Origin: Microbispora oryzae
Lineage (GTDB): Bacteria; Actinomycetota; Actinomycetes; Streptosporangiales; Streptosporangiaceae
DNA length: 64,000 nucleotides
Assembly: GCF_017896165.1 (NCBI RefSeq)
Contig: NZ_JAFCNB010000010.1
Span: forward strand, 186,001 to 250,000
Reading direction: 5' to 3'
Shown: in pieces, positions 8,924-17,829 of the stretch
Layout of the letters: the number at the start of each line of letters is the position of its first letter
How positions within the stretch are numbered: the stretch's first letter is position 1
Translations under genes and position numbers: made by a program
The notes under the pieces: generated by a model
The model's input: the letters and a program-made list of their open reading frames with translations, nothing else
Databases searched by the model: none
What the model was told of the DNA's origin: nothing

Positions 8924-11089
8924 TCACACGGGCAGGGTCATCCAGACGTCGACGCCCAGTGACCAGGTTCCGTTGGGCGGGTCGATCAGGGCGCGCTCGT
9001 CCTGGCGGGTGCGGAGCCGCATCACGCGGGTCGCCGGGCCGTACGCCGCGAGCTGGGACGGCTCTGCGGCGAGCAGCACGGGCTGTCGGCCGGTGCGGCG
9101 GACGGCGGCGATCAGTCGCCGCACGTCGGCCGGCTTCGGCACGCTGGTGCCGGGAGCGAAGACGACGCGGGCCGTCGGCACCCCGCACTGGCCTCGGACC
9201 ACCTGGGTGAGCCGGTCGCCTGTCACCCGCTCCGCCATGAGCACGGAGGCGTGCGGCGGCAGCGCCCGGCACAGCCCGGCGACGGCGGCCGCCTCTCCCC
9301 GGTTGACCTGTGTGAACGCGGTGCCGATCGAGGTGATCGCGGGCGGCGCGACGAGCAGCAGGACGCCCGCCGTCACGGCCGCCCGCCGGCCGAACCGCCC
9401 GCCCGGCCGTGTTTCCGGTCGTGTTTCCGGCCGTGCTTCCGGCCCGGCTCCGGACCGCGCGCCGAGCCCGGCTCCCGGTTGGGCCCGCCGCCGCAGCCAG
9501 TCGTCCAGCAGGCGCAGACCCCAGGTCGCGAGCAAGATGAAGCCGGGAATGATGATCGGCACCAGCCGCCGCGACGCGTACGGGTGGTCGGGCGTGATGC
9601 CGGGACGCAGGAGGGTCGTCACCGTGGTCCAGCCGATGGCGGCGAGCGGAAGCACCCAGCCGAACTCCCCGCCCCTGACCATGCGGCGGACCAGCACGGC
9701 CGCCGCGACCGTGGCCAGGACGACCGCGGGCAGGCCCACGTACCAGACGACCCAGGTGAGGGAGTGCTCGTAGTAGAGCCGGGTCCCGTCCGGCGCCAGG
9801 CCGTCGGCCAGCTGGGTCTTCCTGATGAAGTCCGCGGTGAGCAGGTCGTCGGCGGTGACCGGCGTCCGGCGCACGGTCAGCACCCAGGGCCGGACGGCGA
9901 GGCCCGCCATCACCAGCACGACCAGCCCCGCCGCCAGGTCTGGCAGCCGGCGGGCGAGGCGCCCCCGCGCGGCGGAGCCGTGGAGCCGCGCGGTGAGCCA
10001 CCCGGCCGACCGCGGCGCGAGCAGAGTCACCGCCGCGGTCAGCACGACCACGGCCGCGCAGATGGCCAGGAGTGGCTTCAGCGAGCCGGACAGATAGCTC
10101 AGGTAGGGCCGGGCGAAGGCCAGGGCTGCGGCGAACCCCCAGGCCGCCCCGACGAGCAGCCCGGCGAGCAGTGGCAGGCCCAGCCGCCCCTCGGGGAAGG
10201 CCGGCCCGCCCGGCCTGGAGGCCCGGCTCATCGCGACGAGGAACCCGGCGAAGGCCAACACGGGCAGCACGTCGCGGAGCCCGTCGATGCGGACCAGCAG
10301 CGCGAGCCCGAAGGCCAGCCCGGCGAGGGCCGCCGTGGTCCGCGCGCGCCCGGCGGCGGGGCCGGCCCCGGAACCCATCCGCAGCCGCAGCCGGGCGTCC
10401 AGCAGCAGGTTCATCCCGCCGAACAGCAGGATCAGCGACGGGATCTCGCTGAACGTGGTGCGCGAGGTGTAGACGATCGGCAGGCTGACCGCGAACGCGA
10501 CGGCGGCCACGACGGCCCACCGGGGGCCCGCGAGGCGGGCCGCCGTACCGGCGACGACGAGCACGGCGAGCGCTCCCAGCACGGGCGGCACGAGGAGCAG
10601 CCCGGACACGCCGCCCAGCCACTCCCCCACGGCGTGGATCATGGGCGGCCCGGCCATGAACTGCGGCACGATCCCGCCGGGAACCGGGTAGAAGCCCATG
10701 CTGTCGAACCGCAGGGCGGGATCGGGACCGCCGAAGCCGCCCGTCGGGATCGGCAGCGAGCCGTGCCCGGCGAGCCAGACGGCGTACTGCGCGTAGGTCG
10801 AGGGATCGCGCCTGATCATCAGCTGCTCGCCGTGGAACAGGCCGTTGAACACCCCGGACGCGACGGAGACGGCGAGAACGGCGGCCGTCTGGAGCGCGGT
10901 GGCCCCCGGCACGCAGCCGTCCGGCCCCGGCGGGCGGCGCAGGCTGTAGTGGCAGAGGATGACGGCGAGAAGGCCGCCCGCGAGGGCCGCGGGCAGCGGC
11001 CGGAACCAGCCGACCAGCAGCAGCGGGAGGCCCGCGAGCAGCCACCCGCTCAGGGCGAGCGTGGGCACGACGGACAGGCCGGCGAGCAC
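8924..11089 (-). CDS. Large polytopic membrane protein, probable GT-C glycosyltransferase; start uncertain
   Basis: The frame encodes more than 720 residues with about a dozen hydrophobic helices. An extracytoplasmic motif, RRDPSTYAQYAVWLAGHGSL, lies after the second helix and resembles the acidic catalytic loop of GT39/GT-C polyprenol-dependent transferases. The C-terminal 150 residues are soluble. GTG at 11089 is the first conventional start. Coding-like sequence (IPTDRLDRSYRWTPLPSAG) continues upstream to about 11155 without ATG, GTG or TTG, so a CTG or ATT start there is possible. A longer frame to 11551 would overlap the divergent gene at 11301 and looks non-coding. It heads the minus-strand glycan series and probably uses the lipid-linked sugar made by the GT2 enzyme. 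Confidence 0.75.
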   Translation of the reverse strand: MLAGLSVVPTLALSGWLLAGLPLLLVGWFRPLPAALAGGLLAVILCHYSLRRPPGPDGCVPGATALQTAAVLAVSVASGVFNGLFHGEQLMIRRDPSTYAQYAVWLAGHGSLPIPTGGFGGPDPALRFDSMGFYPVPGGIVPQFMAGPPMIHAVGEWLGGVSGLLLVPPVLGALAVLVVAGTAARLAGPRWAVVAAVAFAVSLPIVYTSRTTFSEIPSLILLFGGMNLLLDARLRLRMGSGAGPAAGRARTTAALAGLAFGLALLVRIDGLRDVLPVLAFAGFLVAMSRASRPGGPAFPEGRLGLPLLAGLLVGAAWGFAAALAFARPYLSYLSGSLKPLLAICAAVVVLTAAVTLLAPRSAGWLTARLHGSAARGRLARRLPDLAAGLVVLVMAGLAVRPWVLTVRRTPVTADDLLTADFIRKTQLADGLAPDGTRLYYEHSLTWVVWYVGLPAVVLATVAAAVLVRRMVRGGEFGWVLPLAAIGWTTVTTLLRPGITPDHPYASRRLVPIIIPGFILLATWGLRLLDDWLRRRAQPGAGLGARSGAGPEARPETRPETRPGGRFGRRAAVTAGVLLLVAPPAITSIGTAFTQVNRGEAAAVAGLCRALPPHASVLMAERVTGDRLTQVVRGQCGVPTARVVFAPGTSVPKPADVRRLIAAVRRTGRQPVLLAAEPSQLAAYGPATRVMRLRTRQDERALIDPPNGTWSLGVDVWMTLPV

Positions 11090-11300
11090 CCGGCCCGCCG
11101 ACGGCAGGGGCGTCCACCGGTACGAGCGGTCGAGTCTGTCAGTCGGAATGAGCAGAGCGTAGCCGCCCCGCCCCGCGATCCCGGTCCTGCGGGCGTGAAC
11201 GCCCCCGCGCGTCGCGGCTGCCGCGCCTCGCGCGCGTCGTCGGTCCCCGCGCGGAGCCGGTAGCGTACGCCGGGAGCAGGCCGGACGGCAGGGGGGCTGA

Positions 11301-12956
11301 GTGAGGGGCTCGCGGGGAACCGGGACGTGGCCGGCCGCGAGCACGGCCGCGCGCGTGGTCGCGAACACGGCCGCGCGGCTGCGCGGGCGGGCGGCCGGTC
11401 TGGTGGCCGGTCTGGTGGCCGGTCGGATCACGCGGCACCTGCTGTTCCTCATGTTCTTCGTGGTGGGGACGCTGCTGCGGCTCGCGGCCGTGCTCGGGTA
11501 TCGACCGGCGCTGTGGTTTCCCGACTCGTACACGTACGTCGTGACGGCCATGCGGCTGCGGCCCGACCTGGTGCGGCCGGCCGGTTATTCGATCTTCCTG
11601 CGGGCGCTTGAGCCGTTCCACTCCTTCGGGCTCGTCACGGTGGTCCAGCACCTTCTCGGGCTGCTGGTCGGCGTCCTGGTGTACACGACCGCACGCCGGT
11701 GCGGGGCCCCGGCGTGGGCGGCCGCGCCGGCCGCGGCCCCCGTCCTCCTGGACGCGTACCAGATCGAGCTGGAGCACCTGCTCGTCTCCGACACGCTGTT
11801 CGCGCTCCTCGTGACCGGCGCGGTCTGCCTGGCGCTGCGGCGGCCCTCCTCGGCGCTCGCCGCGACCGGCTGCGGGCTTCTGCTCGCCGCCGCCATCGTG
11901 ACCAGGACCGTCGGCCTGCCGCTGATCGTCGTCTTCGCGTTCTTCGTGCTCTGGAACGGCTACCGCGAGGCGAGGCCGGGCCGGGCCGGATGGGGTGCGC
12001 CGAGGCGTCTCGCCGTGCTCACGCTGGCCGCCGTCGTGCCGGTCGCGGGCTACATGGGCTGGTTCTCCGCCGCGAACCACCGGTTCGGCCTGGTCGCGTC
12101 GAACGGCGTCTTCCTCTACGCGCGGACCATGTCCTTCGCTGACTGCGGCGTCATGAAGCCGCCGCCCGATCTGGCGATCCTGTGCGATCCCCGCCCGCCG
12201 TCCGACCGGCCGGCGCCACAGGAGTACATCTGGGCCTCGGACTCGGCGCTGGTGCGGCTGCCGGGGATCACCTTCACCCGGGAGACCGACGACCTCGCGG
12301 GCCGGTTCGCCTCGCTCGCCATCCGCAGCCAGCCGCTCGACTACATCACCTCGACGATCAGCGAGCTGGCGCGATCGTTCGTCGTGGACCGGCCCGTCTA
12401 CCCCGACCCCGACACGTACGGCTACTACGAGTTCCCGGCGAAGGTCCCGCCGCCGCCGGGACGGCACCCGGCGGTCGTGGGCACGCGGTTCGCCGAACAG
12501 TACGAGCAGGGGTCGCTGACGGTCCGCATCGACGAGCCGTACGCCGGGCTGATGCGGGCCTACCAGCGGGTGGAGTACCTGCCGGGCGCCGTCCTGCTGG
12601 GCGTCCTGCTGATCCCCCCGGTGGCCGGGGCCGTACGGCTCCTGCGGCGCGGGCGGCCGTCCGGCGGCCGGGACGGCTCGCGGGGCCCGGAAGCTTCGGC
12701 TACCCGGCGAGCCGCCGGAGGCCCGGGGAGCCCGGGACGCTGGGGCCTGCCGTGGTGCACGGCCTGGGCGCTGCTGGTGATCCCGCCCGCGACGGCCCAG
12801 TTCGACTACCGGTACGTGCTTCCGGTGGCGCCCCTCGCCTGCCTCGCCGCCGCCCTGGCCGTACGGGGTGACCGGGGCGTCGGGGGCGAAGCGCCCTCAC
12901 TGACCTGGTCCGGCCGGAGAAATATCGGTAAAGCAAAATTAAGAGTCATACCCTGA
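11301..12956 (+). CDS. Polytopic membrane protein, GT39/GT-C-like
   Basis: This is a 551-residue membrane protein with about nine to ten hydrophobic helices. After the first helix comes WFPDSYTYVVTAMRL (about 73-87), the Asp-containing first periplasmic loop typical of GT-C mannosyl/arabinosyl transferases. A large hydrophilic loop (about 270-410) contains several Trp/Tyr residues and two Cys. The GTG start at 11301 follows a G-rich stretch (AGGGGGG). It is divergent from the related membrane protein ending at 8924, about 150-210 bp apart depending on the true start of that gene, so the two may form a functional pair. Substrate is unknown; calling it a glycosyltransferase is inference from topology and the acidic motif. 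Confidence 0.7.
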   Translation: MRGSRGTGTWPAASTAARVVANTAARLRGRAAGLVAGLVAGRITRHLLFLMFFVVGTLLRLAAVLGYRPALWFPDSYTYVVTAMRLRPDLVRPAGYSIFLRALEPFHSFGLVTVVQHLLGLLVGVLVYTTARRCGAPAWAAAPAAAPVLLDAYQIELEHLLVSDTLFALLVTGAVCLALRRPSSALAATGCGLLLAAAIVTRTVGLPLIVVFAFFVLWNGYREARPGRAGWGAPRRLAVLTLAAVVPVAGYMGWFSAANHRFGLVASNGVFLYARTMSFADCGVMKPPPDLAILCDPRPPSDRPAPQEYIWASDSALVRLPGITFTRETDDLAGRFASLAIRSQPLDYITSTISELARSFVVDRPVYPDPDTYGYYEFPAKVPPPPGRHPAVVGTRFAEQYEQGSLTVRIDEPYAGLMRAYQRVEYLPGAVLLGVLLIPPVAGAVRLLRRGRPSGGRDGSRGPEASATRRAAGGPGSPGRWGLPWCTAWALLVIPPATAQFDYRYVLPVAPLACLAAALAVRGDRGVGGEAPSLTWSGRRNIGKAKLRVIP

Positions 12957-13179
12957 AATGTCCGTGTTTTAGTATGCTCTCCCGCTGGATCCGCCGGGAC
13001 CGGTAACCCGCTGGTAGCGGCCCTGATCCCATCGATAGCGGCGCTTAACACGCTGGCGTGACCTAATCTCGTGAGCGCGTCAGCGAACGCAGGCAAGGAG
13101 GACAGGTGCGCGAGCGAGGCAGTGACCCGTCCCGCTGGTCACCCGGACGCCAGACGGTCCTTCACGCGAGGAACGGCCG

Positions 13180-15354
13180 ATGAGCGGGCGGCGGCGCGCC
13201 GGAGGCTCCGGCCGGGACGAAGAGCCTCCGGCGGACCAGAGGGTGTGGGGCCCCGCCGACTCCGGCCAGGACGCGTACGGCCCCGACGCCGGAGGCCGCC
13301 GCCGAGGCGGGGGCAGGGGCGGCGCCGTCCCCCCCGAGCAGGACGCCCGCGGCCGGCGGCCACGTCGCGACGACCCCTTCCAGCCGACCGGCCGGGACGC
13401 CGGGGGCTACGACCCCGCGAGCTACCCGACCCCCGCGTACGGCACGGGCTATGACGGCACGGGCTACGACGGAGCAGGCCAGGGCGGGGCCGGTTATGAC
13501 CGTGCCGGCTACGAGAGCGCCGGTTACGGCGGCGGGCACGGCGCCAGGGGCCCGCAGAACGCGGGCCACCAGAGCGCGGGTTACCCACCCGCCGGTTACC
13601 AGGACGGCGGCTACCAGGACGCCGGATATCGCGACGCGGGCTACGACGACGGGCGCGAGGGGCGGCGTGGCGGGCGCCGCGACGGCCGGTCCCCCGAGGG
13701 ACGCGCGGACGGACGCGCCCATCCCCAGGCCGACGACGACCTGCTCGACGAGGACCCGCCGAAACGCCGACGGCGCAGGCGGGGCGACGACGCGGACGAC
13801 ACGGGCCACGCCTCCCACACGGACGCGCATGGTGACGGACACGGTGACGGAGACGGCGGGTCGCGCCGGCGGCGCGGCGGCGCGGGCGGCGGGGGCAAGA
13901 AGGGCCTCGGCGTCGTGGGCTGGATCGCCGTCGTGATGACCAGCGTCCTGGTCATCGGCACGCTGACGGCCTACAAGCTCTACCGCGACGCCTTCGGCCT
14001 GCTCAACCGCACCGCCGGCACGGACAACCTGGACACCAACCGGCCGGAGAACGCGACGGGCGCCATCAACGTGCTGCTCGTCGGCTCCGACAGCCGGGCC
14101 GGCGACAACAAGAAGTACGGCCAGCACCTCGTCAACGACGGCGAGCGCACCGACACGATCATGATGCTGCACGTGTCGCCCAACCGGGACACCGCGACGC
14201 TGCTCAGCTTCCCGCGCGACTCGATGGTGATGATCCCCACCTGCAACAACGCGCACGGCGTCGCGGTCCCGGCCCATATGGGGATGATCAACTCCGCCTT
14301 CTCCGACGGTGGGATGATCTGCACCCGGCGGACCATCGAGAGCCTCACCAAGATTCCCGTCGACCACTTCGTGAAGGTCGACTTCACCGGCTTCAAGAAC
14401 ATCGTGAACGCCCTGGGCGGCATCCAGATCTGCCTGCCTCAGGCGGTGAACGACCACGCGTCGAAGCTGACCCTCTCGGCCGGCAAGCACCTGGTCAAGG
14501 GCGAGCAGGCGCTCGCCTACGTCCGGCTGCGGCACGGCCTGGGCGACGGCAGCGACATCTCGCGGATCAAGCGCCAGCAGGTCTTCATCTCGCAGGTGGT
14601 CAAGAAGGCCACCAGCAGCGCCCTGCTCACCGACATCCCCAAGCTGACCGGCTTCATCCAGGCCGCCGCCAAGTCGGTGACGATGGACAACGACCTCGAC
14701 GCCGAGACGCTCATCAACATCGCGCGGAGCGCCTCCAAGCTGAGCGCCAAGGGGTTCAAGGCCACCACGGTGCCCTGGGAGGCGTACCCGCCCAACCCGA
14801 ACCGCGTCCAGTGGAAGCAGCCTGACGCGGACAACCTGTTCAACGCCGTCAGGAGCGACACCCAGGTCACGCCGACGACCCCGACCCCCTCGGCCGCCGC
14901 CTCACCGGGCGCCAAGCCCAGCGCGCCCACGGTGACCAAGCCGCAGCAGGTCAAGGTGCAGGTCTTCAACGGCACCAACACCGCCCTCCGGGCCAAGGAG
15001 GTCGCCGAAGCGCTCAGCGCGCAGGGCTTCAAGGTGGTCGGCGTGGGCGACGCGCGCAAGCCGGACGGCACCGACCAGCCCAAGACCATGGTCCGCTACA
15101 CCGGCCCGGGCTGGGACTCCGCGAAGATCCTCACCGGCAAGCTGCTGAACACGGTCACCCCGGAGACCGGCAAGGCCGCAACCGGCCCGGTGCAGCCCTT
15201 CACCCCCAGCTCGCCACCGCCGGACGCGCCGAAGGGCCGGGTGCCCGGCCCGATCATCCAGCTCGTCATCGGGGCCGACTGGCAGGGCGTGCGGACACCC
15301 CTCGACCTCGGCGACAACGCGGTCACCTCGGAGACGAACCCCTGCTCCGGCTGA
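13180..15354 (+). CDS. LytR-CpsA-Psr (LCP) family cell-wall ligase with Tyr/Gly-rich cytoplasmic tail and LytR_C domain
   Basis: The 724-residue protein has four parts. A roughly 240-residue disordered, basic N-terminus carries repeated GY units (for example GYQDGGYQDAGYRDAGYDDG). One membrane helix follows (about 243-265). The LCP catalytic domain (about 285-520) has INVLLVGSDSRAG, ERTDTIMMLHV and LLSFPRDSMV, which contain the Arg/Asp residues that bind pyrophosphate and metal. The C-terminus has a LytR_C domain (about 590-660: VQVFNGTNTALRAKEVA). LCP enzymes attach lipid-linked glycopolymers to peptidoglycan or other acceptors outside the cell. GAGGAA precedes the ATG. The 223-bp upstream gap is AT-rich near 12910-12990 and probably holds the promoter. 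A hairpin terminator follows the gene. Confidence 0.92.
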   Translation: MSGRRRAGGSGRDEEPPADQRVWGPADSGQDAYGPDAGGRRRGGGRGGAVPPEQDARGRRPRRDDPFQPTGRDAGGYDPASYPTPAYGTGYDGTGYDGAGQGGAGYDRAGYESAGYGGGHGARGPQNAGHQSAGYPPAGYQDGGYQDAGYRDAGYDDGREGRRGGRRDGRSPEGRADGRAHPQADDDLLDEDPPKRRRRRRGDDADDTGHASHTDAHGDGHGDGDGGSRRRRGGAGGGGKKGLGVVGWIAVVMTSVLVIGTLTAYKLYRDAFGLLNRTAGTDNLDTNRPENATGAINVLLVGSDSRAGDNKKYGQHLVNDGERTDTIMMLHVSPNRDTATLLSFPRDSMVMIPTCNNAHGVAVPAHMGMINSAFSDGGMICTRRTIESLTKIPVDHFVKVDFTGFKNIVNALGGIQICLPQAVNDHASKLTLSAGKHLVKGEQALAYVRLRHGLGDGSDISRIKRQQVFISQVVKKATSSALLTDIPKLTGFIQAAAKSVTMDNDLDAETLINIARSASKLSAKGFKATTVPWEAYPPNPNRVQWKQPDADNLFNAVRSDTQVTPTTPTPSAAASPGAKPSAPTVTKPQQVKVQVFNGTNTALRAKEVAEALSAQGFKVVGVGDARKPDGTDQPKTMVRYTGPGWDSAKILTGKLLNTVTPETGKAATGPVQPFTPSSPPPDAPKGRVPGPIIQLVIGADWQGVRTPLDLGDNAVTSETNPCSG

Positions 15355-15359
15355 CGGAC

Positions 15360-15391
15360 GGCCGGGACTCCACCAGGGGGTCCCGGCCTTT
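15360..15391 (+). terminator. Hairpin terminator after the LCP gene
   Basis: A perfect 9-bp stem GGCCGGGAC (15360-15368) and GTCCCGGCC (15380-15388) flanks an 11-base loop and is followed by TTT. It begins 6 bases after the LCP stop codon, the expected place for an intrinsic terminator. Confidence 0.75.
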
Positions 15392-15418
15392 CCTTGACCA
15401 TGATTCCTTGACCATGAT
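15391..15418. repeat. Tandem 14-bp direct repeat with TTGACC
   Basis: TCCTTGACCATGAT occurs twice back to back (15391-15404 and 15405-15418), immediately after the terminator and about 220 bp before the acyltransferase gene. Each copy contains TTGACC, which could act as a -35 element, but I could not find a good -10 at the right distance. It may instead be a regulator site or a replication-slippage product. Confidence 0.6.
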
Positions 15419-15635
15419 CGCAACAGGTGTCACATCGGTTACGTTCGATCGCTGTGGCGACATCCGTTCCATCCGGACGTTAGGGTATTGATCAGGCGGA
15501 CGCGCCCTGTTCGCCCGTTCGGCTGATGTGCCGGGGCGCCTTCGCTAGGGTCCGTAGAGGACCCGGCAGCGGATCGCGACGAGTCGCGGGACGCGGCCGT
15601 CCCCGAGCCTCCGACAGATAGCTGAGCGTTCCCCC

Positions 15636-17744
15636 GTGAGTGACCCCCGACACCACCCTCCGGCTTCTCATCCCCCGCACGGCGACACCTCCGACGCCGA
15701 AGAGGCGCCCACGGGTGTGATCGGCCGGATCACGGGCGAGTGGCCGCCACCGGAGATCGACCAGGGGCGCCACGCGGACAACGGCGACCTGGGTGCGCCG
15801 GCGCGGCCGTACGGCGGCGCGGGCCTCCTCGACGGGCGGCACGGCACCCACGAGCGGCCCGCCCAGCCGGGTGGGGACGACATCCTCGACAGCGGTCCGA
15901 GCGGCGGCCTCGGTAGCAGCCTCGGCAGCGCCCGGAACGGCGTACCGAACGGAACGGCCGGGCCCGCGGGCCCGGCCGCCGACTCCGGCCTCCTCTCCGG
16001 CGCCGCTTCCCCGGCCCCGGAAAGGCCCCTGGACCGGCCGCTGGACCGGCCGCTGGACCGGCCGCTGGACCGGCCGCTGGACAGTCCCGTGGACAAGCCG
16101 CCTCTGCCGGTGCGCCGCCCGCGCAGGCCGGGCTCCGCCGGGGGGCTGGGCAAGCCCCCGGAGAACGCGCCGGCCCCGGAGGGCTTCGACTACTTCTCCT
16201 CCCGTGCGCAGGCCGACGCGCCCCAGGCGGAGTCCCGCGACACGACAGACCAGGGAACGGCGGCCCAGGGAATCGCGGCCCAGGGAGCGACGGCCGGCAG
16301 AACGACGACGGGTGAGCCGCAGCCGGTCTCGGAGACGCCCGCCGCGGAGGGCAGGCCGCGGGCCGGGGCCGGCCCGCGGGAGCCGCGCATCCTGGAGTGG
16401 CCGGGCACGCCCGACGGCGCACCGGTGCCGGGGTGGGACGCGTGGCACCGCGGCAACGGCGCCGCGGACAGCCCTCGTGGCCTGACCGAGACCGGTCCGC
16501 TGGGCCGTCCGCTCGGCGCCGCCGGTGGGCCGCCGCCCGTGCCCGCCTGGGCCGAGGCGCCCAACCACTTGCTGGACGGTACCGATCCCTTCGGGCCACC
16601 CTCCTCGCGACAGGGCCGCACCGGCCCGGCCGAGCCGTGGGAGGAGCCGGAGCCCGAGCCCGAGCCCCCCGCCAGGCGGCGGCGCGATCCCTACCTCGAC
16701 AACGCGAAGTTTCTGCTGATCGCCCTGGTGCCGATCGGCCACTCACTGGTCCCGACGCTCGCGACCGACTCGGCGCGCTCGGCGTACCTGTTCATCTACG
16801 TCTTCCACATGCCGCTGTTCGTGGTCATCAGCGGCTACCTGTCCAGGAACTTCTGGAACTCCAACGCGAAGACCAACAAGCTCGTCGACACGTTCCTCGT
16901 GCCGTACGTCATCGTCGAGGTGGGGTATGCCGCGCTCCGCACCGCCTTCGGCCACAAGTTCAGCATCACGATCACCGATCCGGCGTGGCTGAACTGGTAC
17001 CTGATCGCCCTGCTCTTCTGGCGGCTGTCCACGCCTGTCTGGAGGCGCATGCGCTTCCCCTTCGTGATCTCGGTGGCCGTCTATCTCTTCGCGGGCTTCT
17101 CCGACCTCAGCGGCGACTTCAGCATGGACCGGTTCTTCGGCCTGATGCCGTTCTTCGTCCTCGGGCTCGTGATCAAGCCGGGGCTGTTCGACTTCCTCAA
17201 GCGGCGCTGGGTGATGGCCCTGTCGGTCCTGGTGCTGCTGGGGGCCGCGGCGACGGCCGTCTACCTGGTGAAGAACCACTCGCTCAGCCTCGACGCGATC
17301 TACTACAAGGACAGCTACAAGCAGCTCCACCTCGTCTGGTGGAAGGGCATGGCGCTGCGCGTCGCCCTGCTGGTGGCCGCCCTGGCGATGTCCGCGGCGG
17401 TGATGTCGCTGGTCCCGAAGGGCGACACGTGGTTCTCCGACCTCGGCACCCGCACGCTGTACTGCTACCTGCTCCACGGCGTCCCGGTGATGATCGCCAA
17501 GGAGATGGGCTGGCTGAGCGTCCCCTGGCTGAACGGCCCGCTCGGCGTCGCGGCCATCGCGAGCGCGTGCTTCGCGCTGGCGATCGTGCTGTGCATGCCG
17601 ATCACCCGCACGCTCTTCAAGTGGCTGCTCGAACCCCGGCTCACCTGGCTCTACCGGCGGCCGAGCCGGCCCGCCGGCCAGACCGAGCCCGCGAAGGAGA
17701 GCGAACCCGCCAGGCAGGGCGAGCCCGTGAAGCAGGGGGCGTAG
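15636..17744 (+). CDS. Acyltransferase-3 family membrane protein with long disordered cytoplasmic N-terminus
   Basis: The protein has 702 residues. The first 350 or so are Pro/Gly/acidic low-complexity sequence, including a PLDR tandem repeat. The C-terminal 350 residues form an acyltransferase-3 domain beginning RRRRDPYLDNAKFLLIALVPIGHSL, where His at about 369 corresponds to the family's conserved catalytic His. About ten hydrophobic helices follow. Such proteins O-acetylate or otherwise acylate extracellular glycans; the segment FHMPLFVVISGYLSRNF is typical of the fucose-4-O-acetylase subgroup. The start is GTG at 15636 without a clear ribosome-binding site. Its place next to an LCP ligase and glycosyltransferases suggests a role in modifying a surface polymer. 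Confidence 0.85.
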   Translation: MSDPRHHPPASHPPHGDTSDAEEAPTGVIGRITGEWPPPEIDQGRHADNGDLGAPARPYGGAGLLDGRHGTHERPAQPGGDDILDSGPSGGLGSSLGSARNGVPNGTAGPAGPAADSGLLSGAASPAPERPLDRPLDRPLDRPLDRPLDSPVDKPPLPVRRPRRPGSAGGLGKPPENAPAPEGFDYFSSRAQADAPQAESRDTTDQGTAAQGIAAQGATAGRTTTGEPQPVSETPAAEGRPRAGAGPREPRILEWPGTPDGAPVPGWDAWHRGNGAADSPRGLTETGPLGRPLGAAGGPPPVPAWAEAPNHLLDGTDPFGPPSSRQGRTGPAEPWEEPEPEPEPPARRRRDPYLDNAKFLLIALVPIGHSLVPTLATDSARSAYLFIYVFHMPLFVVISGYLSRNFWNSNAKTNKLVDTFLVPYVIVEVGYAALRTAFGHKFSITITDPAWLNWYLIALLFWRLSTPVWRRMRFPFVISVAVYLFAGFSDLSGDFSMDRFFGLMPFFVLGLVIKPGLFDFLKRRWVMALSVLVLLGAAATAVYLVKNHSLSLDAIYYKDSYKQLHLVWWKGMALRVALLVAALAMSAAVMSLVPKGDTWFSDLGTRTLYCYLLHGVPVMIAKEMGWLSVPWLNGPLGVAAIASACFALAIVLCMPITRTLFKWLLEPRLTWLYRRPSRPAGQTEPAKESEPARQGEPVKQGA
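16029..16082 (+). repeat. In-frame 12-bp tandem repeat (4.5 copies)
   Basis: CTGGACCGGCCG is repeated four times without a mismatch, plus a half copy. It encodes consecutive PLDR units in the disordered N-terminus of the acyltransferase. Identity between copies suggests recent slippage, and the copy number may vary between strains. Confidence 0.9.
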
Positions 17745-17829
17745 CCGAGCGCCTGATGTTCAGCGGCTATTCGATGGCCATTCACCCGACGCATCCAGTC
17801 ATTTCGGACCCAGCGGTCAGCCTCCCTCT

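Noticed and set aside
16029-16082. Short tandem repeats considered as a CRISPR array
   Set aside because: The units are contiguous 12-mers without spacers and lie in frame within a gene.
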